64,000 bases of DNA, taken from Acholoe squamosa (lineage: Eukaryota; Annelida; Polychaeta; Phyllodocida; Polynoidae). The DNA lies in the NCBI GenBank assembly GCA_949317995.1, contig OX439050.1:21654061-21718060 (forward strand). Reading direction: 5' to 3'. Within the stretch, counting starts at the first letter, position 1. Every line of letters begins with the position of its first letter. A program made the position numbers and the translations under genes. Of this stretch, positions 1-12,775 are shown piece by piece. Under the pieces are notes generated by a model. That model did no database searches, had not been told where the DNA came from, and saw only the letters and a program-made list of their open reading frames with translations.

Positions 1-2723
1 CACCTGGGCTGGTAGGGTATTTGATACACATTTATAGTATTTAAGCATACTCATATTACCAGGTAAATTTGGTAGTCTCTAAATCTAGGTAGAATCTAGG
101 TCTTGCTAAAAAAATGACCTTTGACCTTGACCTTAAATGATCTTGACCGACAGAAGGTCACAGGTGAGCTAGATCAACCGAGCATCGAACACTCATCATT
201 ACATTTTTTATTTGAAGGAAATTAGTTAAAAATTGATAAAATGAGAACAGAAAAATGTGTTTTCACCACCAGGCAGTTATCTGTCAGCGGTCACAACGTC
301 CTATATGCTTCACTATGGGATAGTGGGCAGAATTCTCAGACAACATAATTGTCATTTTCTCAGAAACTAAACAAGATATTGACTTGAAATTTTCACTGAA
401 TATCTATTTCAATTAGATATATCCAGCAATAACATCAGTTTACACATCTAATGTATTTGAAAATTTTGTGACTGTGCCTACTGAGACTTGAGCCAGTTGA
501 GGGAGGGTGTAATAAAGTCCCGGAAAAATCTTAGCCTTGTTTTAGCAAAAGATAGGCACTTCAACAAAAAATTAGTATTGCATACTGAAAGACTTCCGTG
601 CCTGCATATGATAGAGCTCATTGAGACATTTCAAATTCTTTTTTGGAGTTGCTTGCCGCGTAGTGGCCGGGAGCACAGCGACCGTAGCAACTTCATTATG
701 TTTTCGGTTTGTCAGTGACATCACAGTCACCTTGTGACGCAATTTGTGACATCATATGTCGGCCTTTATGTCACACGTCGGCCGCAGAGTGGCAACTCCT
801 ATCCGTGGCCCTTGCCACATTTTTCTTGTTGAATTAGGTTTCCATCTTCTCTAGAACCAGAGATACAGGGCAAATAGTGTCCGAAATATCAAGGCAAGTA
901 GCACTATGTAAATGGTAGTAAAGGTGTTATGATTTCTGTGATGTGGGTTCAGCTGCATAGTGGACCAGTATGTGGCAGCATGCACTGACACCACTTTTCG
1001 GCATTTTTACTTGATATCCCCAGACCCAAAAAACATTCTTCTAGTGCTCCAATCTATATGAAATTTAGTTTTCTAGAACATTTAGAATCTAGACTTTTAA
1101 ATGATATCTTTAAATAGTTTCCAAATTAATTCTAAGTAGGGGTGATATGCTTTTAAAAAATCGTAACATAGCGGGAATGAGCGCGGCCATTTCTTTTCTA
1201 TGTTTCATTTTTTGGTCCTCTCAAAAGTATCACTGGGCAAAGACATAAATGCATGAAAATCCACATGCTGGAAGTTTATTATACACTTAATCTGTGTCTG
1301 ATATTAGTTTTTAGGTGTCTTCAGTAGTTAATATGTTTTTCAAAGGTTCAATATTACCTTTGCATTCAAGTCTGTGTAACACAATTAATAATCTGTATTT
1401 TTCTACCTAGATTTTGCTGGTGTGTAGCTTGATATCTAAGTTACCTTTAAGATTAACTATCAAAATACCTGGAAAAAAACCTAATAAAGCCTAAAATCGG
1501 TGATATGGGCGAGGCCGCCGTTATCGGCCGCACTCACACTTAGCAAAATGTGGCAAACCAGCCTGCCAGCTTTTCTCACCCTCCACAGTGGTGTTATCAA
1601 AGTGTCTACAAAAGAGTCAAGGACAAGGATAAATTTCATCCAAACACCCACCACCGGTCTATAAAGTAGCAAATCGCAATTCTATACGCACAAGTGTAGG
1701 AAATCACTATTTTCTCTGCTTTCACTTATCAAAATGAACTCATTTTATTAACTTAATTGTATAGCAATGACTCCTTTAATATCAGAATATCAGTGTAGAA
1801 TTGAAATGATTAGCAGAAGTGCCATTGAAATAATCTGATAGTAGCTAATAATTTAATAGTCTACTCTTTCATACTGTATAATTGATGTACAAAGAAATCT
1901 TGCCAATGTCACATAGGAGAAAACCCAGAAAATAAGGCAAGCAAAATCCGTAGTCTGCATTGACAAGGATTACCACCCCATCCCCACAACCCTATTATAG
2001 CAAAAAAAAAAAAAACTTAGAAAAATAATTTTACTTCTTAAGTTCCAAGTCAAGTTTTAAAAGTTTTTACTTCTGGGAAAATGTCACAGGTTCACTTTTC
2101 AGTGATCTACCTGTATAAAATACCCAGCAAGTAGCTGCATGCCACTACCTGAGTATAATAAACATGGTTTTAATAAACTATAAGCATATCATACAACAAG
2201 GCATACATGGACAATCCCTTATGGGTATGTTATTATCATAATGGTTGTCTAACAATTGAAGTAACCAATTTGTCTAAAGTGAAAAGTCATCTTGCGCAGT
2301 CACAACCATGTGGTCTAATACAAATCTTAGCTAGTACAATAAAGTAAGACGGACAGGACGAAACCCTAAACAAGGACAGACATACAATCCCTTTACATGT
2401 ACTCAATGCTGCAGTGATCATTATGTGTGCTGGTAGTTATCAGGCAAGTATAGTATAACATTGTGGCTTTTCAAAAATTGCTTAGGTATTATTTTCTATA
2501 GCCTTTTTACTTGGATACATCTAATTTGTTAGATCCTAGAAATAAATTAAAATGAATTAAAGTTTTAGTAAATTTTGGGTTCTTTATACTGCTGAAATGT
2601 CTCGAAAACCGACACCACATCATTGGGCAAATATTTTCAATGGTTGTAGCCCTGTCTCTTCACACATCATTCGACATGCCGTTGAGACTCCCATATGAAT
2701 ATCCATATAAAGTCTTATGTATT
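1..2723. other. AT-rich non-coding stretch
   Basis: No reading frame here looks coding and no exon with good splice sites was recognised. It is probably intergenic sequence or 5' intron of the gene that follows. The only distinct motif is the nuclear-receptor half-site cluster near 115, listed separately. Confidence 0.5.
115..147 (-). promoter_or_regulatory. Cluster of AGGTCA half-sites including a perfect DR1
   Basis: The + strand reads TGACCTTTGACCT at 115-127, whose complement is AGGTCAAAGGTCA, a perfect direct repeat with one spacer base (the DR1 type bound by RXR heterodimers and HNF4). More TGACC half-sites follow up to 147, and an AAGGTCA lies just beyond. The motif is seen; any regulatory role is inference, since short motifs occur by chance. 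Confidence 0.3.
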
Positions 2724-2953
2724 CAGGCATGGGATTCTTCAGGATATATCCAAAATCTCGGATATTTTAGAGTTAAATTGGTCATCCTTGTGATTTGTAC
2801 AGATCAAATGAGAAAATGATCCAGCATTAATAAAGTGGGGTAGGTCTCAGACATTTTCGAGCATTTATCCTATAAAATTCATCTCAAATACTACCCCAGA
2901 TAAGGGACAGGACACCATCTCGGATATTTCTTCAAAACCCAATCCCGTGCCTG
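2724..2953. mobile_element. MITE with CAGGCATGGGATT-type terminal inverted repeats
   Basis: CAGGCATGGGATT at the left end is matched by the complement of AATCCCGTGCCTG at the right end (one mismatch). The ~230-bp interior has no coding capacity. Its layout, with G-rich text before a GTCT(C)AGAC-like stretch, recalls the elements at 52959-53272 and 58121-58433, so it may be an older relative. Confidence 0.5.
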
Positions 2954-4984
2954 TGTATTGGTCCCTGATTCCTAAGAGGATCGTGCAAGTACAAACACTA
3001 CACAGTGAAGTGCCAAATACACCTGTCCTCAGCCTCCGTAGTCGGTAGAAGACCAGCGATATATTAGGTTTGTATGTTGAGAATGGTATGGCTATCCTCC
3101 ATACGCTATGAGGTTGACTAGTCTAATGGAGACATGTGATTCACTCAGTGAGAAAAAGAACCAGTAGACATTTCTGCTGGTCATTGAGTGGTCTTCAAAC
3201 TTCCCAGGCACTCTGTAAAGGATTTTGCCCAACGGTCTGCCGATTTGGATAGCAACTGTATTCAAAATATGCAACTACTACAGGCAACTGATAAATGCAG
3301 GGCTAATGACCCTGTTTGTGGGTTCTGCTGAGTGTCTGTTTTGGGGCAACTTAACAAATGACCGTCTGATGCCTGAGTATTTTCCCCAGGTGACAAATAT
3401 GATTCCTGAGCCAATTCCTGGACACTCCAGCTAGGGCACTGAAATCAGTGTGATTGTGCAAATTATTACCTAGGTGAAGGATTTTAAATGTTTAAAATGT
3501 ATTTAAAAGGTTTTAATGGTGATATGTATTGTCCCTATAGTGGCAGACATGATTCAATAGGGATTTTGCCTACAATGTCCAAAGTAAAGAGAGCATGCAC
3601 AGGATTTTGCTGTTCTTATAAGGTCCTAGGAACAGCTGAGAATAAGGTTCGAGTTGGCCGGTGATCATCACGGGTCAACGAATATAGCCATGGTATTCCT
3701 AAGATGATCTAGTGACCCACAACTTTATTCATGGTATAAAGTTGGCAATTAATAACATGCGCAGAGGTTGTAGCAACACAATCTGTTGTCATATTTGCTT
3801 GGCCAATTCAAGCAAATTCCCATGCTGCGCATGCAGCCTTGGTGACACAGGATATCATTTACTGGTAAAGGATTGGAGAAAAAGGAAGGAAGGAACGGCT
3901 GAGTAGCTGTTAAGCAATTTATCTTTTTGGGCATCTGAAAAATTGTATGAAATGATGTTATGCAATGCATTTCTGTAGAAGTGGTTACTGCCAAATGTGA
4001 TTTGGTGGTATTGCAATTAATGTCTACCCGGGAACATTTTGGTCAGGGCAGTATGCCATCCAAAATCTGTTCTGCACGGCAGTTTGTGATCATGATGATT
4101 CTTAACAAAGAATTTTGTTATTGTGTCAAATAACCTAGCGGTAATTGCTCATGACCAAGGTGTTCTCAAGAAAAGACAAGGAAATCGAAGGAGCATTAGA
4201 TAATGTGACTTCCCCATGCCGTAACAGCAAGGGACCACCCAGTTTAAAAGCTGAAGGTCTAATGGGGTAGACGTTTGCATCTTTGGACCATCGAAGAGTG
4301 TGAATGTCCTTTTCCCCACCAGGGCACATTCCCTTGCAGCATCATGTTGCCGATCAGACATGGTCAGGGAAACAAGCTGTTAAGACAGTTAAAATGTCAT
4401 GATAGTTGATGCGATGATTGGTGAAATAACTAATCGGACATTTGAGATCAATTGAATATCTAGACATTTTCTTCAACCTGCATTGTTTTGGAGGGAGGAA
4501 ATTAACATGTGATAAAAATTTAAAATGTACCTTGTGTGGGCAGCTTTATCGCAAGGCGATAGAGAAAAAGATATCTCTATGGTTCACTGCTCCAAAGCTG
4601 TTCAAGTATGATATTTTCGATTCATAGGTGGATTGTTGTCTAACTATGATATTCATGATTCCCAGATGGACTGTGGAAGGCAAAAGTGTCAACAGTTATA
4701 GCTTTTGATCACCAAGCGATTGGAAGCTAACAAAATCTAAGTTGTGCCATTCCACAATGTGGGTAACTAAATGCACAAGATGTGTTTGCAATGGCTCTTT
4801 GGCAATTGCTTTTGCAAAAAGCTCTCTGGCAGTTGCTTCTGAATGAACAGAGGCATTGCCTTTGCTTCCTATGGAAGCTTCATGGTCTTATGACCACACA
4901 ATTTATGAAAACTACTGTTGATCCAATGTCTTTTCAATGCCAATGATTTTTATATGATTTTCGTCTCCTTTTACTTTACCACAG
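2954..4984. other. Non-coding sequence upstream of the RBM12-like coding exon
   Basis: No coding exon was recognised. The stretch ends in a pyrimidine-rich tract and ...TTTACCACAG at 4984, a strong splice acceptor, so most of it is probably intron separating an unseen 5' untranslated exon from the coding exon. Confidence 0.5.
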
Positions 4985-5012
4985 AAAATTGAAGAACGTT
5001 TGAAGAATCACC

Positions 5013-8000
5013 ATGTCGACCGTCCATTTACATCTGAAGAACTTGCCGCCTGATGCGGTCAACCTTGACATCAGGCGTTTCTTCATTGACTTTGACATCC
5101 CTGAAGGGGGTGTGCAGATTGTCGGGGGACCTGACGGTGAAGCATTTGTCACCTTCAGAAGTTATGAAGATCTCCTCAAGGCAACATCTTATGCCAAAAA
5201 GCCCTTCTTGGGGAGGCATTTGTTGATCAATCTTGTCAGCAGCGTTGAAATTGAGAAGATAATCGATACAATCAAGTATCAACTTGGAGCTAACATCATC
5301 CCACGAGCAATGGAGATGTCTCCCCCACGACAGATGTCACCTCCAGGGCGAATGTCGCCTCCAAGGCACATGTCACCCCCACGGCAGATTTCTCCAAGAA
5401 AAGAATATGCATGGGCAAGGTCTCCAGTTCGAGACTTTTCCCCACCGAGGGAGATGTCACGAGGTGCTAGCGCCTCTGCGGACCTTCAGTGGCAAAAACG
5501 TCCACGAGCTGTAACACCACCATGGTCCCGTGATGACAGTATATTTGAAGGCATTGGTAGCCTTGAATCCAAGCGAATGAGACTCAGTGACCAGGGGCTT
5601 GGCAGCAGAAGGTACCCTGATGATAGTGGTCAAGAAAGGGAAACTCTGCGTATTGAACTTGAAAAAGAAAAGCAGCGCAATCAAGACATAGAGGATGAAT
5701 TGAGGAGAAACAGAGAGAGGATCGAAAGACTTGAACGTGGTATCGTAGAGAAGGACATTCATACTATGGTAAGAGAATCAGCCAGACCTGATCCACATGA
5801 TGACTGGGACTGTAGGCGTCGTGAAGACTCAAGGTCCCCTCAAGATTTCAGACCTATTGAAGAACCAGCAAGGTTTGATAGGTTTGACAGGCCCGAACCA
5901 AGATATGAACCATCCCTGCCGAGAGAAAGGTATGTTGGGCCTGATGATGTATATGACCGTAATGATGCTGGGTACCTTGACTGTAGCCCCGTGAGGCCAA
6001 TCATGGATGACAGAAGGGACAGAAGTCCTATTAGGAGTAGAGAAAGGCGCAGATCAAGATCACCACCGAGAAGACCAGAACCTCCAATGGCCTACAGTCC
6101 ACCTGGATATATCATGATGTCAAATCTTGACCCAGTCGTGACATACAAGGAGGTAAGAAGATTCTTCGATGGATATGTGATTGCTCGAGGAGGGATCCTA
6201 TTAAAGTCAGTAGATAGAAATAACACCATAGCCTACATCAAGTTCATAAATCTTGATGATGCTCTTGACTCTGACAAAATGGCTGGACATCTTCTCCATG
6301 GTAGAGAAGTCCAAATTGAAATGATTTCTCCAGTTGATTATGATGCTCAACGCTCTTCAGAGGATGTTCAAGAGAAACGCATATTTTCTCCACCTACCAA
6401 ACCCAAGCCGATGTCAAGAGACAAAGTTGGATATGATGGGCCTGTTGGAGATGTGCGCAAGCTTAGCCAGTACCCCCCGCCTAAAGAACAAAGGACGGAG
6501 GTAATAGATGGTATCAAAGTAGCGTTACCATATACCGGAACTGTCAAACAGACTCTCTATTTCGTCGGCCTTAAGTTTCTACCAGAAGATGCCACTGCAT
6601 GCAGTGTGTGGGAAGAGTTTGGTGGTTCTCTTGGACGTAGCATTGGTGTCTTGATGTTAGTCGAAGAAGGAGACAAACCAGATAAGACTTGGTATGTGGC
6701 ATTTGAGAATTTTGAAAATCGTAATGCTGAAATACCTCTGCATGACAAAGCCAGGGCTATCAAAGACAAGTCCGTATACAGAAAGATGGCTAATGCCAGT
6801 AATGAATCGAAGATTTTCATATCTACTCGCAATGGAGAAGACAAGGAGATCTCTCAGGGAGAAAGAGCTATGCTCAAACAAAGATTCCTCTTAAAGCAAA
6901 ACGAGAAACTACAGAAAGGCAAGACCGTGAGGGACTTTGAAGAAGAACAGCTGCTTATCAACAAGATCTCCAGAACTCTCTTTAAAATGAAACAGGTGCA
7001 AAGTTTTCGCGAGCCCAAAGTTTCTGATCAGTCCCATGCATACTACCTGCGGTTAATTCGCCTGCCTCCTGATGCTACAGCATGTGAAGTCAAGTCATGG
7101 TTTAAGGATCATGGTAAAGTCTGCTTGGGTGTCACCATGACCAGTAAACCCGATGAGGAACTTGGAAAATTCAAAACTGCATATGTGGCTTTCGACAATC
7201 ACAAAAGCCGTAATATAGCAAGGGAGAAGTACAGTCTGTCGCGAGGTATGACTGAGAGAGCAGTCCTTCGTTTTCTTGCCCGTCAAAGCTTTTTCCCTGA
7301 CGTGGAAATCTTTAAGGCTACGAACAAGGGCGTTGATGAGGTTTTGGGTGAGAAGGAAAGGCAAGTTTTGCAAAAAGAGTGGTTCCCGGATGGTATAGAT
7401 GTGAGAGCGCCCGGTACAGAAGATCCAGAGAAGCCTGTTGCAAGGGCGCCGCCTGCACAAAAATCAAAAGAAGCAAACGAACCTCTGTATATTCTGCAGA
7501 TCAAGAAGGTTAAACCAGACATGTCATGTTCTGATGTGTGGAAGTGGTTCGGTGGCAGAGAAGGCCCAGCAGAGGGTGTCACCCTTATGGAAACTGATGG
7601 AAGTTGCATTGCATTCGTTGCATTCCATGACAAAGGGAACTGCATGGATGCCATGAAAGATCGCCAATATGCTGAAATTATCACAGAAAATCAAATGCTC
7701 TATAAGATCGCTAATAGCAGGGACAACCACATGGTCTTTAGGAGCTCCCGAAAAGGACCCAACGGCATGATGAAGAAAGCAGAGAAAGCTGAACTGAAAG
7801 AGAGGATAATAAGGGAGGGCAGAGAATCTTACAGACCAGCTGAGCAGAAAACAAGTGGTAGTTCTAATGCAGCAAATAGCCATCCTGAGGGGAATCAGTC
7901 AGGTAAACTCTATCTCAGAATTTTCAATTTAGCTGAAGACGCCACAGCCTGTGAAGTTTGGTCCTGGTTTAATGGACCTACCGGTCCGAGTCCAGGTGTC

Positions 8001-8675
8001 ACTTTGGTTCAGAAATTGGTGGAATCTGGTGACATCAAGTATGCTTTTGTAGAATTCACGGATCCTACAATCCGGAACGAAGAAAAGTTGAAGTATCCAA
8101 GTTCAAGAGTTGCGAATGAACGTCAAGTGCTCCGTACTCTAGCCCTTTGTGGACCAGAGGCAGAAATTTTCCAGTCGACAGAATCTGGAGTGGACCGTGC
8201 TTTGACCGTGGAAGAGAGAGAAACAATCACTACCACAATGTTCCCAGATGGTATACCTCCCAAAGGTGTGCCAATATCAGGTGCCCAGCAGGCAACAGGG
8301 AACCTGCCCAAATTACTGCTGCGAGACGGGAAGTATGAGTATATGCGTCTTACTACCCTGAAACCTGCTATTTCAGCATACATGCTCAACAGCCAGTACC
8401 GGCCTTGTAGGGGCGTCACCCTGGTCAAGAACGCCTTTGGCCAAGCTGTGCTTGCCTTTGTCGCGTTCAACAAGAAGACCAATAGCAGAGCAGTTACTTG
8501 GCAGAACAGCAGGGACCGCGAGCTGGCATATCTGGATGATGATTTTGAGATATATGAAAACACCTCAAAACCAAAAGACAGAAAGATAACTCAAAGTGAA
8601 AGGCAGCAGTTAATTGATTATGTTCGAGCATTGGACGAGAAGCAGGGCAGAAAAGGGCAAGTTCAGCGTAAATAG
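5013..8675 (+). CDS. RBM12/RBM12B-like multi-RRM RNA-binding protein, single coding exon
   Basis: A 1220-residue uninterrupted frame. The ATG sits in a CACCATG context 28 bases after a splice acceptor at 4984, so the 5' UTR is spliced and the coding part is intronless, as in vertebrate RBM12. Residues 1-85 match the RBM12-type first RRM (DIRRFF, GGVQIVGG, GEAFVTF). Residues 102-130 are MSPPR-type repeats. About 207-248 is a charged coiled coil, followed by an Arg/Ser/Asp-rich stretch. A second RRM-like domain lies at ~364-440 (MSNLDP, EVRRFFDG). Then come five related modules starting near 513, 675, 823, 964 and 1107. Each opens with a degenerate RRM (LYxxxL, DATAxEVWxWF, GVTLV, AFVxF) and ends with a tail of the form (E/K)IFxST-G-ER. 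The expected role is nuclear RNA binding; the targets are unknown. Orthology to RBM12 is likely from the N-terminus, whereas the five-module C-terminal half is not something I recognise. The opposite-strand frames here are shadows. Confidence 0.85.
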   Translation: MSTVHLHLKNLPPDAVNLDIRRFFIDFDIPEGGVQIVGGPDGEAFVTFRSYEDLLKATSYAKKPFLGRHLLINLVSSVEIEKIIDTIKYQLGANIIPRAMEMSPPRQMSPPGRMSPPRHMSPPRQISPRKEYAWARSPVRDFSPPREMSRGASASADLQWQKRPRAVTPPWSRDDSIFEGIGSLESKRMRLSDQGLGSRRYPDDSGQERETLRIELEKEKQRNQDIEDELRRNRERIERLERGIVEKDIHTMVRESARPDPHDDWDCRRREDSRSPQDFRPIEEPARFDRFDRPEPRYEPSLPRERYVGPDDVYDRNDAGYLDCSPVRPIMDDRRDRSPIRSRERRRSRSPPRRPEPPMAYSPPGYIMMSNLDPVVTYKEVRRFFDGYVIARGGILLKSVDRNNTIAYIKFINLDDALDSDKMAGHLLHGREVQIEMISPVDYDAQRSSEDVQEKRIFSPPTKPKPMSRDKVGYDGPVGDVRKLSQYPPPKEQRTEVIDGIKVALPYTGTVKQTLYFVGLKFLPEDATACSVWEEFGGSLGRSIGVLMLVEEGDKPDKTWYVAFENFENRNAEIPLHDKARAIKDKSVYRKMANASNESKIFISTRNGEDKEISQGERAMLKQRFLLKQNEKLQKGKTVRDFEEEQLLINKISRTLFKMKQVQSFREPKVSDQSHAYYLRLIRLPPDATACEVKSWFKDHGKVCLGVTMTSKPDEELGKFKTAYVAFDNHKSRNIAREKYSLSRGMTERAVLRFLARQSFFPDVEIFKATNKGVDEVLGEKERQVLQKEWFPDGIDVRAPGTEDPEKPVARAPPAQKSKEANEPLYILQIKKVKPDMSCSDVWKWFGGREGPAEGVTLMETDGSCIAFVAFHDKGNCMDAMKDRQYAEIITENQMLYKIANSRDNHMVFRSSRKGPNGMMKKAEKAELKERIIREGRESYRPAEQKTSGSSNAANSHPEGNQSGKLYLRIFNLAEDATACEVWSWFNGPTGPSPGVTLVQKLVESGDIKYAFVEFTDPTIRNEEKLKYPSSRVANERQVLRTLALCGPEAEIFQSTESGVDRALTVEERETITTTMFPDGIPPKGVPISGAQQATGNLPKLLLRDGKYEYMRLTTLKPAISAYMLNSQYRPCRGVTLVKNAFGQAVLAFVAFNKKTNSRAVTWQNSRDRELAYLDDDFEIYENTSKPKDRKITQSERQQLIDYVRALDEKQGRKGQVQRK

Positions 8676-11600
8676 ATTTGGAAAAGTAAATTCATGTATG
8701 ACTCAATTTTAGTCACTGATTTATGAACAGTGCTAATGGAGAGGGGAAAAAGTTACTGAATTAACAGTGCTTATCTATAGATTTAAGCACTTGTCAACAT
8801 CTGGTTCTTTCATGCGCTAATACGAAGTCTGTCAGAAGAAAGTCGTAGTAATCTGACAGTGAATACGTTTTCATCCGCTTACCCAACGTCATCCAAAAGT
8901 CAACTACTGTATGATGAGTAAAAACTTTTGTATGTGTCCTTTCCAGAAAATTCAGATTAAGACAACACCAGATGGCAGTGCACAACTGCCATTGAATAAG
9001 ACAACATATCTTTTCAAAGACACAAAAATCAACACAAGTTACATCTAAAATCTGCATGACGGTACACCGTGTTGAACCTTAATCACTGATTAACTTTATC
9101 ACCGATTTACTTTAGGTGGAGGGATATTGCTTGACACAAGTTTCATTATTAGAAACTGGTATTTTTTTCTAGGGATGAAACATCAATTGAACAGTATATT
9201 TTGTAGTTTTTGGTGTCTGTAACACTAATTACCATTGTGTGACATGGTAGCCAAGCTGAAGAAGAACAAAATGCACTTCATTATTGATGTACAACTACCG
9301 GTAAGATAGACATAGGAATTAAATAACGAGGTAAAAAGGTAACATCCCGGACCGACTCCTGTCTGTACCATCACATATAATACTAAATACCACAGGAATG
9401 ATTCAATCGGCGATTAACTAGAATCTTGATTACAGATTCTGGAAAAGAAAAAATGATAATCCAAGAAAAAGGTTTTGTAGATTCAAGTTTCTTATGAGCT
9501 TGTATGGCATACATTTTAGGGCTACCTGGTTCCCTGCGTTAAGGACAAGATAAAAAGACACGAGACAACCATAAAGGTTGTTCAAGGTGCATTGAAATTG
9601 TCTCCTATCGATTGCAGGTTATTAAGATATCATGTCTGATAATCGACGTATTGTAATGGAGTTTAACTCTGAATTAATTTGGTAATGAAAGACTCACTGG
9701 CCATGCTCTGAAATGGCTGTTATAAAGCGCGATTATAAAGATTGACGGATATGGTTGAGAAGTATTTTGCATTTGTAAGAAAAATTGTTGGTCAGAAAAG
9801 ATTTTATATAAAATTTGGATGATGCTGAAAAAGGGAGCATCACCAATACTTAAGAATTAAAGATTGATGATAGCGTGTGTATGCATGGATTCTATGTTGT
9901 CCACGATTCTGGTTGAATGAATATACTATGTAGTCCTCATAATATGATGTTATTACAGTAGGCGTTTGTTGATAGTACTACAGCTCAAAGTTATCTACCG
10001 GTAGTTAGGTTAGCACATATTGAAACAACTAGCCCCCATTGATATCATAAGGAGATAAGATCATATAAGAGCTTGGATGTTGGAGGTACTGCAATGGATA
10101 AAAGTTTAAAGTTTCAAGAAAAAAAACTAGTACCTCGCGTGTACCGCAACCTTATATATAAGATGCACATAAGCCTTTTCAATTTGCCAATAAGAATAAC
10201 ATAACATTTTTTTCTATTAATGTATGTTAAAATAATTGGTATATAGTATACAAGAGATTTTTGCATTCAAGTGCTATGACGTAGGTTTGGTTTGTTTCCC
10301 ACCTTATATGATATCGACAGTTAAATGTAAGTGTAAATGAAATGGATAATGATAAAGAAAATAATGTATGAAGCAAGAGCGTAAGGACTGCTGAGGCGGA
10401 GAGATTATGTACCATGGTTAACTGTGGCAAGATGATAATGTGACTGTCAGATGTATGGACATTGTGTAACATAATACTGTGAGCACTCATGAGCTTTTCA
10501 CCTTTATTTTTCAAAAGTTTGACCACCAATCCTTGTATAGCCTAACCTATGGCAGTCTAGATTTTCTTTATAACAAACAAAAGGAGTGTAACATATGCAT
10601 TCCTTATTTAATGGTTTAACAAAGATCAAGGCACAGATGTTTCTAAAAGTTGATGTGTATGTAACAGTTATTATTAATACCAAATAGTTCATGATATTGA
10701 AATATTCATTTCAATGCTGAAGTTTGTAGCAACTAAACAGAACCGAGTGGTGATTAGATGTTTACCGTGCGACAAATTTATTATGACATGTTTGTGAGGG
10801 TTGTAGTGTTAGTTGAGTATTGTAGATTCTTGTTCAAAATATGTCACAGTCAAGATATACTAGTGAAAATTCCAGCTTTGAATTTCATGCCTGATAATTC
10901 TGCATCAAAGATTTCAATATTCGCTATTAAAATGTTTGAAAGAATAAGGAGTTGTAGTGTCGGTTCTATATTGACTCATTGTATTCTATCACATGAAGAA
11001 TTCAAACAGTATCAATCGCCCAGATCCTTCTAGCTATTTCCCAAAGTCTGCAGAATATCCAGAATTGTATCTGATTTATCATTAAGTATTGATCAACATC
11101 TTTTTCAACAAAATCTAATATCTATATGCTATCCAGTTACGGATCCTCTGCTATGATTTTATTTAAAAGGAAAGACATTTCAATGGCGAAAGGTGATATT
11201 TTACTTCCAAAAAAAGAGGTTCATTTCCATGTCATGAGCAGTTAAAAAGAAGCAAAGGAAAATCCTATCACCCTACCTAACCTTTTTCAGCATGTTACCT
11301 GAAACACAATGAATAACTTACTACTCAATACTTAGATAAATTACTCAGGCGATCAGTTCATGAAAAAGGTTACCATGAAGATAGTTTATAAAGCATGGCC
11401 CGGATCCAGTCGGAGGGTTTGGCCCCGCGATGCAACAGTGGGTTCTATAAGACATACCTGCAAACTCCTCAGTTTTTAAAAGATCCACCAGGGTCAATCT
11501 TGTGATTCATCCAGATCGAATGAGATCTCATTTTTGACATTTATGTAGGGGGGGCAGTCTTAGTAAAATTCTAAACTGAGAGTAACAGACATCTTTAAAA

Positions 11601-11739
11601 AAACACCAAAATACATATACAGCAGTCACTTTGCTCCATATATTTAATCAAGCTTTTGCTACAGCCAAACTCTACATGACTAAAAAAACCTATACCAATT
11701 ATTCACACTAAGGCCCTGGTACTTGTGGGAGTAGATTTT
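8676..11739. other. 3' UTR and intergenic sequence
   Basis: The first few hundred bases are presumably the 3' UTR of the RBM12-like gene. No canonical AATAAA was seen close by; an ATTAAA variant lies near 9318. No gene, exon or clear repeat was recognised in the rest. Confidence 0.4.
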
Positions 11740-12292
11740 GAGCAGGCAGCTAAGGCTAGAAGCTCAATGGACGGTCCAACATGGTGGGATAGCGTTATTG
11801 GCATCCACCTCAGTGTCTTAGACCGGTGCGAAAACTCGGTCAGGGCTCCAGATGGCCAAGGATGAAAGGTATGCAGTCATAATCCAGCGCTATTTCTCTA
11901 GGCCAAAGGACGGGAGAAACTTTAGCAGAGGAGGACCTGTGCCCAACCAATAGACCAACCGACATTTTGTTATCCCATGAGTGCTGGATGAAAACGCAGA
12001 ACTACTCTGTTCCTATGCCAAGAGGGACGAAGACCCCCTCAGTCAAGAAGCCAAAAATGGGTTCATGACAAGTTCAAGTTCAAAAGACGCGGATGGATAA
12101 AGAGGGAGATGATGAACAGGAGACAGGCTTAGACAATGAAGTTGATGCCTACATGGATTGTCTGTCAACATTCTACATGTCGGCGAGAAGACTGGCCGCG
12201 ACCGTCATTAGGGTCTTTACGCTGGTACAGTCCTATGAGGTGTAAGAGCCTTAGGACGTTAAACAAATCAATCAATCAATATATCAATCAAG
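11740..12292 (+). mobile_element. Probable SINE or retroelement fragment with (AATC)n tail
   Basis: A higher-GC block ends in GACGTTAAACA followed by repeated AATC at 12264-12292. A block that ends in a simple-repeat tail is typical of a SINE or the 3' end of a LINE. No frame is open. The 5' border is approximate. Confidence 0.4.
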
Positions 12293-12585
12293 CTGGCATT
12301 AGGAGCACCCATTGAGGCCCGTACTCTTTGGGACAAAAAGGCAGCCTTCCCTCGGCTGATTTTCTTTCCCTCAGATTACACAAGGAGTAATCTGGAAAAA
12401 AAGAGTGTATAAGCCATTGATGCCACTATTCCTAACATTTTCGGACTTAATATTTTTTGATGGGCATATCTAGTTAGAAATTATGACAATTTTCAGTGGC
12501 CAGTTAGTGGATCTGTAATTAGCCATACTTACATATAAATTGCAGCCAAATTTTGGGAGAATGCTATAAGCCTACCTTAAAAAAT

Positions 12586-12775
12586 TGCTGGTTTAGGGGG
12601 TGGTCATTATTTATCAACAGGGGGTGGTGATTTCATCCCCCCAGGCAATCAAAATTCTTTACACACCCGTGCTGGAGGCACGAAGATTTTTACACCCCTC
12701 TTTGATTTTTAGTCATCTAAAAAGAGGCTAAATTTCTTACGCCCACCATCAAGATGGGTCAAAACTTGAAGAACA
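12586..12775. mobile_element. Degenerate copy of the GGGAGTGGTCATT MITE family
   Basis: Carries GGGGTGGTCATTATTTATCA followed by C- and G-rich blocks, then a TTTGATTTTTAGTCATCTA-like core and AAAAAGAGG. The order matches the intact copy at 15435-15757. The right terminal repeat was not found. Confidence 0.5.

Noticed and set aside
488..718. 76-codon frame near the left end
   Set aside because: No domain, no splice context, AT-rich non-coding surroundings.
5028..8563. Several 80-146-codon minus-strand frames
   Set aside because: Shadows of the RBM12-like coding exon.
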